Shown: positions 43,026-53,386, counted from the stretch's first letter. The stretch is 64,000 nt of DNA from Ruegeria pomeroyi DSS-3 (GCF_000011965.2 NC_006569.1:124001-188000); one strand, 5' to 3'. Program-made: numbers and translations. Notes: generated from the letters alone by a model not told the origin.

Positions 43026-43056
43026 CGTGGATCAGGACATGTTGGCCTGATCCACG
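43026..43056. terminator. Hairpin between convergent redox operon and RTX gene
   Basis: An 11-bp perfect stem (CGTGGATCAGG at 43026-43036 and its complement at 43046-43056) with a 9-nt loop, starting 4 bp after the beta-helix stop. No T run follows. It could serve both converging transcripts. Confidence 0.6.
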
Positions 43057-43175
43057 CTCTGAGCAAAGAAGCCACCGCGTCAGATGCCGCGGTGGCGGTG
43101 GTCACGGGCAACGACCCCGGCGGGCGGCCCCGGACAGATCTTTGCCTGCCCGATAGCCGATGCCGGTCCCTAGCC

Positions 43176-46100
43176 TCAGACCAAGGGCAGGTCCCAGATC
43201 CGCACATCCTGATCGTCGAAGCGGAAGTATTCCACGTCGATCAGGCTGTCATTGCCATCCGGGCCGACCACCGTCACGCGGTTCTCGGCAGTCCGTGTCA
43301 GCGTGTAATCGACCAGATCACCATCGAACAGCGCATAGTCCGAAGACCCGCCACCGTCGATCGTGTCATTGCCGGCGCCCCCCTTGAGATAGTCGATATT
43401 GCCGAAGCCAAACAGGAAGTCGTCCCCGTCGAGGCCCGAGAGCTGATTTCGGTCGGCAGACCCCGTCAGATGGTCGCCAAAGTTCGAACCGACCAGGTTC
43501 TCGATCTCGAAATACAGGTCCCGCGCGGCCCAGCCCTGGGTCCCGTAACCGGATTCGTTGCCGTTCACGACGGCCCCGTTACGCAGGTTCGCCGTCACCG
43601 CGCCGGGCGCGTTGAAATAGGTCACCGTGTCGACACCGTCTCCGCCATAGTAGCGTTCACGCCCGCCATCCGAGGATACAAACCAGTCGAAATCGCCCAG
43701 ACCCCGGAAATCGTTCTGCCCGTCATCGCCATAAAAGACATCCTGTCGCGCCGAGCCGGTCACCCGCTCGACGCTGACAAGGGTCAGCCCGCTTGCCAGA
43801 TTGGTGTTTTGGGTCGGGTTGGCCAGATTGACGAGAACACCGGTTGCCTGCGCGCCCGTCGGCGGGGCGCCGTTCGGCGTAAAGGCGTCGCTGATCGTGT
43901 TCGGGTCGGTATTCTGCCATTCCAGGAACGAGATCATGTCCTGACCGTTACCGCCGTCGATCGTGTCGGCGCCCTCGGTCGCGACGATCCAGTCGTAATC
44001 GCCCAGACCCCGGATGTAATCGTCGCTCGAGCTGCCGGTGATGTGATCGGCAAAGATGGTGCCGGTCAGCCGCTCGATATTGGCGAACTGGATCCGCTCG
44101 GCCCCGTCATGGCTGACGGCCGTTCCCGCGCCCATGTCGATGGTCAGGCGATAATCCAGGTTGGTCCGCCCCGGGGTGTCGGGCAGGTTGAAAAAGCTCA
44201 ACATGTCATTGCCCGGACCACCATCGACGGTATCCGAACCACCACCCGGAGAGATCCAGTCGGCGCCCTCCAGACCGTTGATGATCTCCGTCGCGGTGGT
44301 GCCATCCACCGCCTCGCCTGCATTGGTGCCGTTGATGGCGCTGGGGACGGTTCCGGCCAGCGCCGCCGCCTGAGCCAAGGTCAGAGTGCCATCGTTGAAC
44401 TGGACGAATTCGATGTCGGACCCGAGGAAATCGACCCCCTGCGACGAGGTGAGCTGAACGCCCCCGGTCACGTTCTGACCGGACACAAACTGCTGCGACG
44501 TGGCCAGGATGGCGGTGTCGGAACCCGCGCCACCGGTCATCGAATCGTCACCCAGGCCGCCGATCAGCGTGTCATCCCCGCCGCCGCCTTCGAGCGTGTC
44601 ATTGTCGGCGCCGCCATCCAGCAGATTGGCGTCCGTTGTCGTCACTGGCGGCACCGTGACCCCCGTGGCCGAGATGTTCAGGGTTGCCATCTGCGTCGAC
44701 GAGATCGTCCCACCACCATAACGTTGCAGGGCGATGATATAAGTGCCATCGGCCGCAAACGTGTGCTGAATGAAGGAATCCCGCCCGCTGGTCGAACCAC
44801 CGGCACCATTCGAGGTGCTGCTGTCGTCGTTCGACGTGATCTGCGTGCCGTTGTTGTCGTATAGCGCCAGCACGGTATCGAAATCCGCACCGTCGATATC
44901 AAAGGTCCAGATCTGTCCGGCAGTGGCGGTAAAGCGGAAGGCCTCCTGCGTTTCGTCGGAACCGGTGATCGCAAGCGTCTGGTGCGGTACGGTGGTCGGA
45001 TCGGCGACATCGCCAAACGCATCCAGCGACCAGTTCTCGGGCAGGGTCATCGGGTTCGACACCGGGTTGCTTACCGTATTGTCGACCACCGTGGGGGCGA
45101 TCGTCTGCGTAACCCGCAAAAGGTCGTCACCCGGTCCGCCCAGCAATGTGTCCTGGCCTTCGCCGCTGTTCAAAACGTCGTTGTCCAGCCCGCCGTCCAG
45201 CTCGTCGTCGCCGTCGAGACCCAGAATGGTGTCGTTGCCATAGCTGCCGCGCAACGTGTCGTTCCCGGGCGTCCCGATCAGGGTCTGATCGCGCAAGGCC
45301 TGCAGGTCAGTGAGGTTGAACGTCCTGTCAGTGAAGCGCACGAATTCGATGTTGCGCAGGGTGACAATCCCCTGGCCGGTGTCGACCCTCAGCGCATCGT
45401 CCGGCCCATCGACCGAAGCGCTGGCGCTGGTAAGGTCGAACACCGCCGTATCGGTTCCGTCGCCCCCGTCCAGGGTATCGTTGCCGCCGCCGCCGGAAAG
45501 CTGATCGGCACCCTCGCCACCATTGACGGCATCATTTCCAAGTCCGCCATTCAGGGTGTCATTGCCGCCGTTGCCGTTGACGGTATCGTTGCCCTCGCGC
45601 CCCCAGAGCCGGTTACCATTGGCATCGCCGTCCATGCTGTCGTCGCCACGACCACCGAAGGTATTGACCGTCGTCAGCGTGGCCAGAGTCGACACCGCCA
45701 TAGTCCGGTCGAGGAAACGCACGAACTCGACATTGCTGATGACCACATCGCCATCCGGGCTCTGGATGGTGATGGGATCCGAGCTGCCGATGATGTTCAC
45801 ATCGGTGCTGTTGGCATTCACCACAACCGTGTCGGTATCGGCGCCACCATCAACTGTGTCATAGCCAGCGTTTCCGCGCAGGCTGTCGTCGCCGGCCCCG
45901 CCATTGAGGACGTCGTCGCCCGGGCCGCCAGACAGGGTGTCGTTGCCACCCGCGCCCGAAATCGTGTCATTGCCGGCCAGACCCCCGATCGAGTTGGGGT
46001 TATCGTCACCGGTCAGGCTGTCGTCACCGTCTGTGCCCGACGACGCATTGATGGCCGCGATGACATTCTGGGCCGCCTGCGAGGGATCGCTGGTGCTTGC

Positions 46101-47612
46101 GTTGAAAACCTGCCCGTTGGTCTGATCGGCCAGCGATTCAAGATCCGAGTTCGCCGTCGAGCTGTTGCCGATCACCACCGGCAGGATCTGTAGCGGTGCC
46201 GCGCCATAGGGATCCGAGAAGGGGGTGTCGGTATAATCGACGAAATTCGTCCCCTGAACCTGCTCGATCGCGCTCTGCAACGGCACTGCATTGCCGACAG
46301 GCGGTGGCGGCACCGCGATATCCGCGGCGAGTGCCTTGCTCACCACTTCGGCACGCAGGTGCGGGTCGTCGGCATCCTCATCGGTGAACACGATGATCTT
46401 GTTGGATTTGTTGCGGGTATCCCAGGTGCCCGCATTGCCATTGATGGCATGCAACAGCGCCGTGTTCAGGTTCTCGGTCATGCCCGAAGTCGAGGTCGAC
46501 AGGTTGTTCAGCGCCGCCAGCGCCGCCGCCTTGCGGTCGGCCACGCTGTCATGCTTGGTGAACGACAGGTTGGTGACCGTGTTGCTGTCCCAATAGGTGA
46601 CGATCGCCAGGGTACTGGCCACCGGTTTCTCGGTGGTTCCGAACAGGGCATTGGCGATCTCGATCGCCGCCGCCTTTGCCGCCGCGATGTCATTGGACAT
46701 CGAGCCGGTCTTGTCGATCACGATCACCACGTTCTGACCAGGGCAGGCGAACTCGCCGGTGGTCAGGTTCATCTCGCCATCGGCGAAACGGGCATATTCC
46801 ACATCTTTCAGCGTATCGGTACCATCCGGGCTGTTGGCCCGGTTGTCCGCAATCGTGATGGTGCCATTGGCATTGGAGGTGATCGTGTAGTCGCTGCAAT
46901 TGCCGCTGAACACGGCCCGGTCAGTCCCGGTGCCACCGTTCACCGAGTCATTGCCGCCGCCGCCTTCGAGGACGTCATTGCCTCCATTGCCGTAAAGATA
47001 GTCGGTGCCGTTGCCCGACTTGAAATAGTTGCTGCCGTTGCCGCGACCCCAAAGCAGGTCGTTGGTGGCCGGATTGTTGCCCGAAGTGTCCTCGTTGCCC
47101 GAGCGCGCCAATGCCAGGTCGATGGCAGCCCCGCCGGTGTAATCGGTGCCGGGAATGATGGCGGTGTCGGAATCGACGCCTTCATAGGACAGGCGGTTCG
47201 ATTTCGACATCTCGTCGTTGATGGCTTTTTCAAATACCAGCGTCGGCCCCTTGGCGCTGTCGGTGCTGGTCGTGCCCCGCGGGCTGTCCCCGATCCCCTG
47301 GAGCGCGTGAACAAGTTCGTGCCGCAAGACATGTTCGATCTCGACCGCAACACCTTTGCCGTTGGCATCGAAATAGGCCAGATTGGCAACCGCCGCGAAA
47401 TCCAGCTCGACCCGACCGGTTCCTCTAAAGGCCTGGGCCTCTCCGGCAACGAACTTGATGTCGAGCGGCAAGGCGGCGGTGACCTTGTCCAACAGGATCT
47501 TGCCTGTTGCCGAATTCGCGTACATGTCGCGCAGCGCGTTTTCGAGAATTGTTCGCTGCGCGGCCGTGTAACCGGTGAATGTCGTATGCGACAAAACTGT
47601 TTCAATAGTCAT
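43176..47612 (-). CDS. Giant RTX protein with HExxH and von Willebrand A domains
   Basis: A 1478-residue secreted protein. The N-terminal about 140 residues contain a zincin-like motif His98-Glu99-x2-His102 (RHELVHALQG). Then come RTX repeats (GGNDVLEGGGGNDS), and a VWA domain at about 290-500 with a MIDAS-like Asp300-x-Thr302-x-Ser304 and TDEDADD. Many more RTX nonapeptides (GG-x-G-x-D) follow, with a PPC-like beta domain at about 880-990 (FTATAGQIWTFDIDG) and further RTX blocks to the end. No Sec signal is seen; the RTX repeats and C-terminus indicate type I secretion with Ca2+-driven folding outside. No T1SS genes are adjacent. The ribosome site GGGGGAA precedes the ATG. Confidence 0.88.
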   Translation of the reverse strand: MTIETVLSHTTFTGYTAAQRTILENALRDMYANSATGKILLDKVTAALPLDIKFVAGEAQAFRGTGRVELDFAAVANLAYFDANGKGVAVEIEHVLRHELVHALQGIGDSPRGTTSTDSAKGPTLVFEKAINDEMSKSNRLSYEGVDSDTAIIPGTDYTGGAAIDLALARSGNEDTSGNNPATNDLLWGRGNGSNYFKSGNGTDYLYGNGGNDVLEGGGGNDSVNGGTGTDRAVFSGNCSDYTITSNANGTITIADNRANSPDGTDTLKDVEYARFADGEMNLTTGEFACPGQNVVIVIDKTGSMSNDIAAAKAAAIEIANALFGTTEKPVASTLAIVTYWDSNTVTNLSFTKHDSVADRKAAALAALNNLSTSTSGMTENLNTALLHAINGNAGTWDTRNKSNKIIVFTDEDADDPHLRAEVVSKALAADIAVPPPPVGNAVPLQSAIEQVQGTNFVDYTDTPFSDPYGAAPLQILPVVIGNSSTANSDLESLADQTNGQVFNASTSDPSQAAQNVIAAINASSGTDGDDSLTGDDNPNSIGGLAGNDTISGAGGNDTLSGGPGDDVLNGGAGDDSLRGNAGYDTVDGGADTDTVVVNANSTDVNIIGSSDPITIQSPDGDVVISNVEFVRFLDRTMAVSTLATLTTVNTFGGRGDDSMDGDANGNRLWGREGNDTVNGNGGNDTLNGGLGNDAVNGGEGADQLSGGGGNDTLDGGDGTDTAVFDLTSASASVDGPDDALRVDTGQGIVTLRNIEFVRFTDRTFNLTDLQALRDQTLIGTPGNDTLRGSYGNDTILGLDGDDELDGGLDNDVLNSGEGQDTLLGGPGDDLLRVTQTIAPTVVDNTVSNPVSNPMTLPENWSLDAFGDVADPTTVPHQTLAITGSDETQEAFRFTATAGQIWTFDIDGADFDTVLALYDNNGTQITSNDDSSTSNGAGGSTSGRDSFIQHTFAADGTYIIALQRYGGGTISSTQMATLNISATGVTVPPVTTTDANLLDGGADNDTLEGGGGDDTLIGGLGDDSMTGGAGSDTAILATSQQFVSGQNVTGGVQLTSSQGVDFLGSDIEFVQFNDGTLTLAQAAALAGTVPSAINGTNAGEAVDGTTATEIINGLEGADWISPGGGSDTVDGGPGNDMLSFFNLPDTPGRTNLDYRLTIDMGAGTAVSHDGAERIQFANIERLTGTIFADHITGSSSDDYIRGLGDYDWIVATEGADTIDGGNGQDMISFLEWQNTDPNTISDAFTPNGAPPTGAQATGVLVNLANPTQNTNLASGLTLVSVERVTGSARQDVFYGDDGQNDFRGLGDFDWFVSSDGGRERYYGGDGVDTVTYFNAPGAVTANLRNGAVVNGNESGYGTQGWAARDLYFEIENLVGSNFGDHLTGSADRNQLSGLDGDDFLFGFGNIDYLKGGAGNDTIDGGGSSDYALFDGDLVDYTLTRTAENRVTVVGPDGNDSLIDVEYFRFDDQDVRIWDLPLV

Positions 47613-47696
47613 GTTCGTTCCCCCAAATGTGTAATCTGCTGTCGGTGCGGCCTCTCTTTCCGCAACCGGTCAATTCCTACCTCGTACCCCACGAGA

Positions 47697-48542
47697 TCAC
47701 TCGGTAACCTCACGCAACGCATCGTGCCACCAGGCGTCACCGCTCCCGGCTTCGCTGGCGAGAAGCGCAACTCCATGGCGGATAAGCGCGCGATACAGGG
47801 CTTCGTAAAATGCAGTGCTGCTGCCGCGCGCGGCTTCGATCCGTTTCATCACGGTCATGTCGAACGGAGCGAAAAAGTTCTGTGGCGCCGAACGAAACAA
47901 CCAGGCCATCGGCCCGGCAAATGTCGGGGGCACGCATTCTTGCCCGGCGACCCAGCTTTCGGGCGGCTGGCTGGCGGAAACATGCGATACATAGGACTCC
48001 GCAGCTTGCGCCAGACAGGAAAATGTCATGCTGCGCCAACCCGGTCCTGTCCGGTAATCCGCGGGCGCGGCGCCGCGCGCCTGCAAGGCGCCGTCTGCGA
48101 TCACGCGCAGGTCGGACACGAACAGGGTGAGCGTCAGGCGCCCCGTCCCGGTCCGTGACATTGTCAGCCAGGGCGAAGCCAGCTGTGCCCCTGCCGGTGG
48201 CCAGGAAACCGGTCCCGCTGTGGCATCCGTAAAGGCCGGAGCCGTCACGACAAAGATATCGGCGGACGCGCCGCGCTGACCCGCTGCGGTCAAAGCCGCC
48301 TCAAGCAAGTCGCGATGCTGACCTGCCAGAGCAAGCGTATTCTCATCCGCTTCGCGCTGATTGCTGACACTATTCAGGATGTCGCCGGATGCTGCCGACA
48401 CAGTCATTTTCCAACCGCCGTCTTCATTGCATTCCCCCTTTGCAACGAGTTCCGTACCGAGAAAACCAAGCACCAAAACAAGACCCGAGAGCAGGCGCGG
48501 CCCTATCATTCCCTTCGCTTCACCTGCCATTTCGTTGCGCAT
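47697..48542 (-). CDS. Exported protein of unknown function upstream of the RTX gene
   Basis: About 281 residues with an N-terminal hydrophobic segment (MIGPRLLSGLVLVLGFLGTELVAKG), a signal peptide or anchor. The mature part has a few conserved-looking Cys (GECNEDGG, FSCLAQ, QECVPP) and repeats SASGDILNSVSNQREADENTLALAGQ at the start. No family was recognised. It is 84 bp upstream of the RTX gene on the same strand and probably co-transcribed, so it may act with it at the surface. Candidate starts are ATG 48542 (preceded by GGTGAG), 48530 and 48509. Confidence 0.65.
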   Translation of the reverse strand: MRNEMAGEAKGMIGPRLLSGLVLVLGFLGTELVAKGECNEDGGWKMTVSAASGDILNSVSNQREADENTLALAGQHRDLLEAALTAAGQRGASADIFVVTAPAFTDATAGPVSWPPAGAQLASPWLTMSRTGTGRLTLTLFVSDLRVIADGALQARGAAPADYRTGPGWRSMTFSCLAQAAESYVSHVSASQPPESWVAGQECVPPTFAGPMAWLFRSAPQNFFAPFDMTVMKRIEAARGSSTAFYEALYRALIRHGVALLASEAGSGDAWWHDALREVTE

Positions 48543-48891
48543 GCAACTCACCAATCAGGTCTTTCAATCCGTTTCCCCCCTAGGGCAGAAGCCTGTATCC
48601 GCATCCTTTTCACCTGCTGATGCGCATCTCCCCAGGATCGACTTATTCCATTCTTAATATGGATCGCATGCGCGAGAATTGACGCAGATCAATCTTCGAA
48701 AAACTGCCCCCGGACAGGGTAACAACAATCAATGGTCAACAGAGTTTTATTCTGGTTTTTTAACAACTAAGCGTCCAAAGGGCTGGCTTGACGATTTTGT
48801 GGAAACGATCCTAGGCGATTTGCTGACACATTTCAAATCCCGAATGGAAGGAGGAATCGCTCTCCTCGCCACTCCGTCAACGGCATGACAA
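48543..48891. other. Intergenic region without a supported gene
   Basis: About 350 bp. It should contain the promoter of the 281-residue gene and RTX gene (minus strand). A 69-codon plus-strand frame starting at TTG 48679 has no ribosome site or family match and was not called. Confidence 0.4.
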
Positions 48892-48892
48892 C

Positions 48893-48915
48893 GGGACCGG
48901 TCTACGCCCGGTCCC
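48893..48915 (-). terminator. Hairpin downstream of cuyZ
   Basis: GGGACCGG (48893-48900) pairs with CCGGTCCC (48908-48915), 7-nt loop, 21 bp after the cuyZ stop on the minus strand. Only a weak T-rich tail follows. Confidence 0.5.
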
Positions 48916-48936
48916 CGCTACATGTCCGCAGGGCGA

Positions 48937-49923
48937 TCAGACCCCGCCCAGCAGAACGAAACCGATGGCGATAGCCAGCAGGAACAGGGTTTCGACCACC
49001 AGGATCACCCCATAGCTCGGCTTGACATGCGCGATGGTGGCCAGGCTGGTCTTGACCCCCAGCGCCGAGATCGCGATCACCAGGCACCAGCGCGACAGGG
49101 TGCCGATGGCGTCGATCACGACCTGAGGGACCACGCCGGCATTGGCCAGCACCGCCAGAACGATGAACATGACCAGGAACCAGGGCAGGGTGACCCGCTG
49201 GCTTTGCGCGCCGCGAAAACTAAACATCACGACCAGCATCACCACCGGAAGCAGGGCCACCCGCACCATCTTGACGAATGTGGCGATCACCCCTGCCTCG
49301 TCGCTGATGGAATAGCCCGCGCCCACCACCTGCGCCACGTCGTGGATGGTGGCGCCGATCAGGAACCCCGATTGCAGGTCGCTCATACCCAGGCTGGCGA
49401 ACAGGATCGGATAGGCGATCATCGCGATGGTCGACAGCGCGGTCACCCCGATCACCACGAACAGCGTGTCCTGCTCGCGATCGGCCCGCGCGGGCAGGAC
49501 CGAGGCGATGGCCAGCGCGGCCGAGGCCCCGCAGATAGCCACCGACCCACCTGCCAGCAGGCCAAAGGCCATGCGGCGACCAAAAAGATAGGACAGCATG
49601 GCGCCACAGGCGAGCGTGGCCAGCACAAAGCCCCCAACCGCGCCCACGGCGCCATAGCCGATGCTTTCCACATCGCCGATGCTCAGCCGCAGGCCCAGCA
49701 ACCCGACCCCGAACCGCAACAGTGTCTTGGCCGAGAAGTCGAGGCCGGGGGCAAAGGCGGCATCGCGATGCAGAAAGTGAAAGGCCATGCCGATAAGCAG
49801 CGCGAACAGCATCGCCGGCGCCCCGTAATGCTCGGACAGAAAGGTAGCGGCGGCCGCCACAACGCAAACCAGTAGAATGCCACCGAAGTGGGTGTCCCAA
49901 CGGGACTTGAGCGCCGATACCAT
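48937..49923 (-). CDS. cuyZ: Putative sulfite/sulfate exporter (YeiH/UPF0324 family)
   Basis: A 328-residue membrane protein of the YeiH/putative sulfate exporter family with about ten hydrophobic helices. Conserved features are GAPAMLFALLIGMAFHFL, LLRFGVGLLGLRLS, GGSVAICGASAALAIASVL and TIHDVAQVVGAGYS. It lies directly after cuyA, whose reaction releases sulfite; export or disposal of that toxic anion is the obvious role. In Ruegeria pomeroyi a similar cuyZ accompanies cuyA. The symbol rests on context as much as on sequence. Confidence 0.8.
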   Translation of the reverse strand: MVSALKSRWDTHFGGILLVCVVAAAATFLSEHYGAPAMLFALLIGMAFHFLHRDAAFAPGLDFSAKTLLRFGVGLLGLRLSIGDVESIGYGAVGAVGGFVLATLACGAMLSYLFGRRMAFGLLAGGSVAICGASAALAIASVLPARADREQDTLFVVIGVTALSTIAMIAYPILFASLGMSDLQSGFLIGATIHDVAQVVGAGYSISDEAGVIATFVKMVRVALLPVVMLVVMFSFRGAQSQRVTLPWFLVMFIVLAVLANAGVVPQVVIDAIGTLSRWCLVIAISALGVKTSLATIAHVKPSYGVILVVETLFLLAIAIGFVLLGGV

Positions 49924-49963
49924 CGGTTATGTCCTTGGCAGGAAAGGGGGGGTAGGGGTGGCC

Positions 49964-50983
49964 TTAGGCCACCCAGCGTCCCGAATAGTCAAAGGCGTTG
50001 TCATAGCCGAACAGCGCCACAGCGCCGCCGGTATGCAGGAACACCACCCGCTCGCCCTTTTTGAAATGACCCTTGCGGATCAGGTCGATGAAGCCAGCCG
50101 CGCCCTTGGCCGAATAGACCGGGTCAAGCAGGATCGCCTCAAGCTCGGCGAACATGCGGATCGCCTCCAGCCCGCTTTCGGTCGGGATGCCATAGCCTTC
50201 GCCGACATAGTCGGTATTGGCCACCACGTCCTCGCGCGCGACGACACCGGGGCAACCCAGCTTCTCGGCGGTGGCGCAGGCCAGGTTATAGACATTCTCT
50301 TCCTGCTTGGGCTTGGGCGCACGCACGCCGATGCCCAAGAGCGGGATCTGAGCGTTCATCGCCTGAAGCCCGGTGATCAGCCCTGCCTGGGTGCCCGCGC
50401 TGCCGGTGGCATGCACGATATGGTCCACCTTCAGCCCGCGCTCATTGAACTGGTTCAGCATCTCGAAAGCGCAGTTGACATATCCCAGCGCGCCGGTCGG
50501 GTTCGAGCCGCCGCCGGGGATGGTATAGACCTTGCGCCCGTCGGCGCGGAACTTCTCGGCCACCTTTTCCATCTCGGCATTCATGTCCAGACCGCTGCCG
50601 GGGCGCTTTTCAGTGGTGGCGCCATGCAGATGGTCGAGCAGAACGTTGCCGTTGTTGTTGTAGTTGGCGTTGTTCGAGCCGGTCCGGTCCTCGAGCAGGA
50701 TATGGCAATCCATGCCCAGCTTGGCGGCGAATGCGGCGGTCTGGCGGGCATGGTTGGACTGGGTCGCGCCCTGCGTCATCACCATGTCAGCGCCTTGCAG
50801 CTCGGCCTCGGCCATCAGGAATTCCAGCTTGCGGGTCTTGTTGCCGCCGGTGGACAGGCCGGTGCAGTCGTCGCGCTTGATCCAGATCTCGGGCCCGCCC
50901 AGTTCGGCGGTCAGCCGGTCCAGCCGTTCCAGCGGCGTCGGCAGATGGGCGATGAAGCGGCGGGGATAGCGGGCAAGATGCAT
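49964..50983 (-). CDS. cuyA: L-cysteate sulfo-lyase
   Basis: A 339-residue fold-type II PLP enzyme of the D-cysteine desulfhydrase/ACC-deaminase family. The PLP Lys is in [16 protein letters not shown] near residue 50, [16 protein letters not shown] holds the cofactor ring, and the phosphate loop is near [11 protein letters not shown]. CuyA converts L-cysteate to pyruvate, ammonia and sulfite, letting marine Rhodobacterales use this sulfonate. The divergent LysR gene and the exporter support CuyA over D-cysteine desulfhydrase. The ribosome site CAGGAG precedes ATG 50983; a long upstream in-frame extension is antisense to cuyR and was rejected. Confidence 0.9.
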
Positions 50984-51094
50984 GGGCTTAACTCCTGAAT
51001 TGGGTTTAGGGCAACTTACCCTCGAATTTACGGGCAATCTAATGCAAACTGCGCGGGATAACATGCATGATCGGCATATTAGTGGGGCAGGGCG

Positions 51095-51997
51095 ATGCAA
51101 CTGGACTGGATCGACGACATCCTGGCGGTGATTGACACCGGGTCGCTTGCGGCGGCGGCGGAACGCCGGCTGTTGACCCAGCCGGCCTTTACCCGCCGGG
51201 TGCGCGGGATCGAGGAACGGATCGGCGCGGCGCTGTTCGACCGCAGCCGCAAACCGGTGGCGGTGCTGCCCGGCGTGCTGGCACTGGAACCCGATCTGCG
51301 CGAACTCAGCGGGCGGTTGCGGCGGTTGCAGCAGGATCTGCGGGTCTCGGCCGAGGATGCCCGGCGCGGGGTCACCTTGGTCTGCCAGCATGCGATCACC
51401 ACCACCATCTCGCCCCGGATCGTGCGGGATCTGACGGCGTCTCAGGATATCTCGGTCCGGGTGCGTTCGGGCAACCGGGATGAATGCCTGATGCTGTTGT
51501 TGTCGGGCGAGGCCGATTTCGCGGTCGCCTACGAGGTGCCGGGCGAGCGTGACCCGATGCTGCCGCAGGCCTTTGACCGGGCCGAGCTGGAAACCGACCT
51601 GCTGGTCCCTGTCCATGCGCCGGGGCTGGAGGCAGCGGGCGCGCGCACCGCAATGCCGGTGATCGGCTATCCGCCGGATGTGTTTTTGGGGCAGGTGTTC
51701 GACCGCTTTGTCGCGCCGCGCCTGCCGGCGGGTTTCACCTACGAGGTGCGCGCCGAGACCGCGCTGACACTCGCCGCCTGCGAATATGCGCTGGGGGGCA
51801 TCGGGGTGGCCTGGCTGCCACTGACACTGGTGGCGCCGCATCTGGCGGCGGGGCGGCTCTGCCGCGCCGATGGCCTGCCGGAACAGCCGCTGACGGTCAC
51901 CCTTATGCGGCTGTCGGGCGCCAGTGCGCGCCGGGGCGATCGAAGCTGGCTGATGCTGTGTGGCCAGCCCGGTGTTTCGTCAGGCCCAAAGGACTGA
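51095..51997 (+). CDS. cuyR: LysR-type regulator of cysteate use
   Basis: A 300-residue LysR regulator. Its N-terminal winged helix reads [49 protein letters not shown] periplasmic-binding-protein-like effector domain follows ([29 protein letters not shown]). It diverges from cuyA-cuyZ with a 111-bp shared promoter region and should activate that operon with cysteate as likely co-inducer. In Ruegeria pomeroyi a LysR-type cuyR is likewise adjacent. Confidence 0.85.
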
Positions 51998-52063
51998 TCG
52001 CCTCGCCGGGCAATAGGCGCCCTCCATCCCAAATTTGTGCCGCATGCGCATTTGAGCAGGGCC

Positions 52064-53386
52064 TTATCTGGCATTCTGGGTCAGCAGTTCGGGCAGCCAT
52101 GTGACCAGCGCGGGAAACAGCGCGAACAGGATCAGGATCGCAACTTGGATCAGAAAGAACGGGATCACTCCGCGATAGACCTGCCCGATCCCGATGCCTT
52201 CGGGCAGCACGCCTTTCAGATAGAACAGCGTATAGCCGAACGGGGGCGTGATATAGGCCATCTGGGCGGTGATCATGAACAGCACCCCGAACCACAGGGG
52301 GTCAAAGCCCAGTGTGTCGACGATGGGCAGAAACACCGGCACGCACAGCAGGATGATCCCGATCTCGTCCAGGAACAGGCCAAGAAAGATCAGGATCAGC
52401 ACCATCGCCCCCAGCACGACCCAGCGCGAGGCCTCGAGCGTTTCGACAAAGGTCAGGATCGAATCCGCACCCCCGGTGGCAACGAAGACCGAGATGAAGG
52501 CACGAGCGCCGATGGTGATCCAAAGGATCATCGCAGTGACACGCAAAGTATCGGTCGCGGCGTCTGACAGGACCGACAGGCGCAGCTTGCCGGTGACCAG
52601 CGCCGACAGCATCGCGCCAAGCACGCCAACGGCGGCGGCCTCGGTCGGGGTGGCGATGCCGGCATAGATCGACCCGAGAACGCCGATAACCACCAGGGCG
52701 GGCAAAATCAGGCTTTTGAGTTTGCCGAGCTTGACTGCCAGCGGGATCGGTTTCAGGTGGACAGGTTTCGGCGCAAGCGCCGGATTGAACCAGGTCCGCA
52801 CCAGAACATAAGCCATATAGCTGCCCGCCAGCATCAGCCCCGGCACGATCCCGGCGGCGAACATCTGGCCGATCGAGATCTGGGCGGTGATCGCATAAAC
52901 GATGGTGACGACCGATGGCGGAATGAGAATGCCCAGCGTGCCCCCGGCGCAGATGGCGCCAAGCGCGAGAGGCGGGTGATAACCGCGCGACAACATCGAG
53001 GGCAGCGCAAGAATGCCCATCGCCGCAACCGCCGCCCCCACCACGCCGGTCATGGCCGCCAGGATGGTGCAGATCGCGATGGTGCCCACGGCCAGCCCGC
53101 CATTCAACCGCGAAAACCAGGTTTCCATTGCGTCATACAGCGCGTCGATGATCGCCGATTTCTGCAGGATCGAGGCCATCAGCACATAAAGCGGGATCGC
53201 CATCAGCGCTTCGGATGTCATGGTCTCGAACGTGTTCAGCACCGCAACGATCAGCGCCGCGGGGCCCCAAAGCAGGATCGTCGAGATAAAGGCGATGGCA
53301 CCCAGCACGAATGCCAGCCCCGCGCCGCTCAGCATGAAGGCGACAAGCGAGGTGAACATGAACAGAAGGACGAAAGAGCTTTCCAT
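52064..53386 (-). CDS. dctM: TRAP transporter large permease (DctM type), probable mevalonate system
   Basis: A 440-residue permease with about 12 hydrophobic helices. DctM features are AAMTGVVGAAVAAMGILALPSML, GGTLGILIPPSV, IYAGIATPTEAAAVGV and DEIGIILLCVPVFLPIV. It couples Na+ influx to uptake of the ligand delivered by the DctP protein. Its ATG overlaps the DctQ stop (ATGA). Operon order is HMG-CoA reductase - DctP - DctQ - DctM, so mevalonate is the likely cargo (inference). Confidence 0.93.
   Translation of the reverse strand: MESSFVLLFMFTSLVAFMLSGAGLAFVLGAIAFISTILLWGPAALIVAVLNTFETMTSEALMAIPLYVLMASILQKSAIIDALYDAMETWFSRLNGGLAVGTIAICTILAAMTGVVGAAVAAMGILALPSMLSRGYHPPLALGAICAGGTLGILIPPSVVTIVYAITAQISIGQMFAAGIVPGLMLAGSYMAYVLVRTWFNPALAPKPVHLKPIPLAVKLGKLKSLILPALVVIGVLGSIYAGIATPTEAAAVGVLGAMLSALVTGKLRLSVLSDAATDTLRVTAMILWITIGARAFISVFVATGGADSILTFVETLEASRWVVLGAMVLILIFLGLFLDEIGIILLCVPVFLPIVDTLGFDPLWFGVLFMITAQMAYITPPFGYTLFYLKGVLPEGIGIGQVYRGVIPFFLIQVAILILFALFPALVTWLPELLTQNAR

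Noticed and set aside
43092..46193. Long plus-strand frames (590 and 403 codons).
   Set aside because: They are antisense to the repetitive RTX gene; repeats keep stops away on the other strand.
48679..48888. 69-codon plus-strand frame starting with TTG.
   Set aside because: No ribosome site, no family features, and it sits in the promoter region of the opposite-strand genes.
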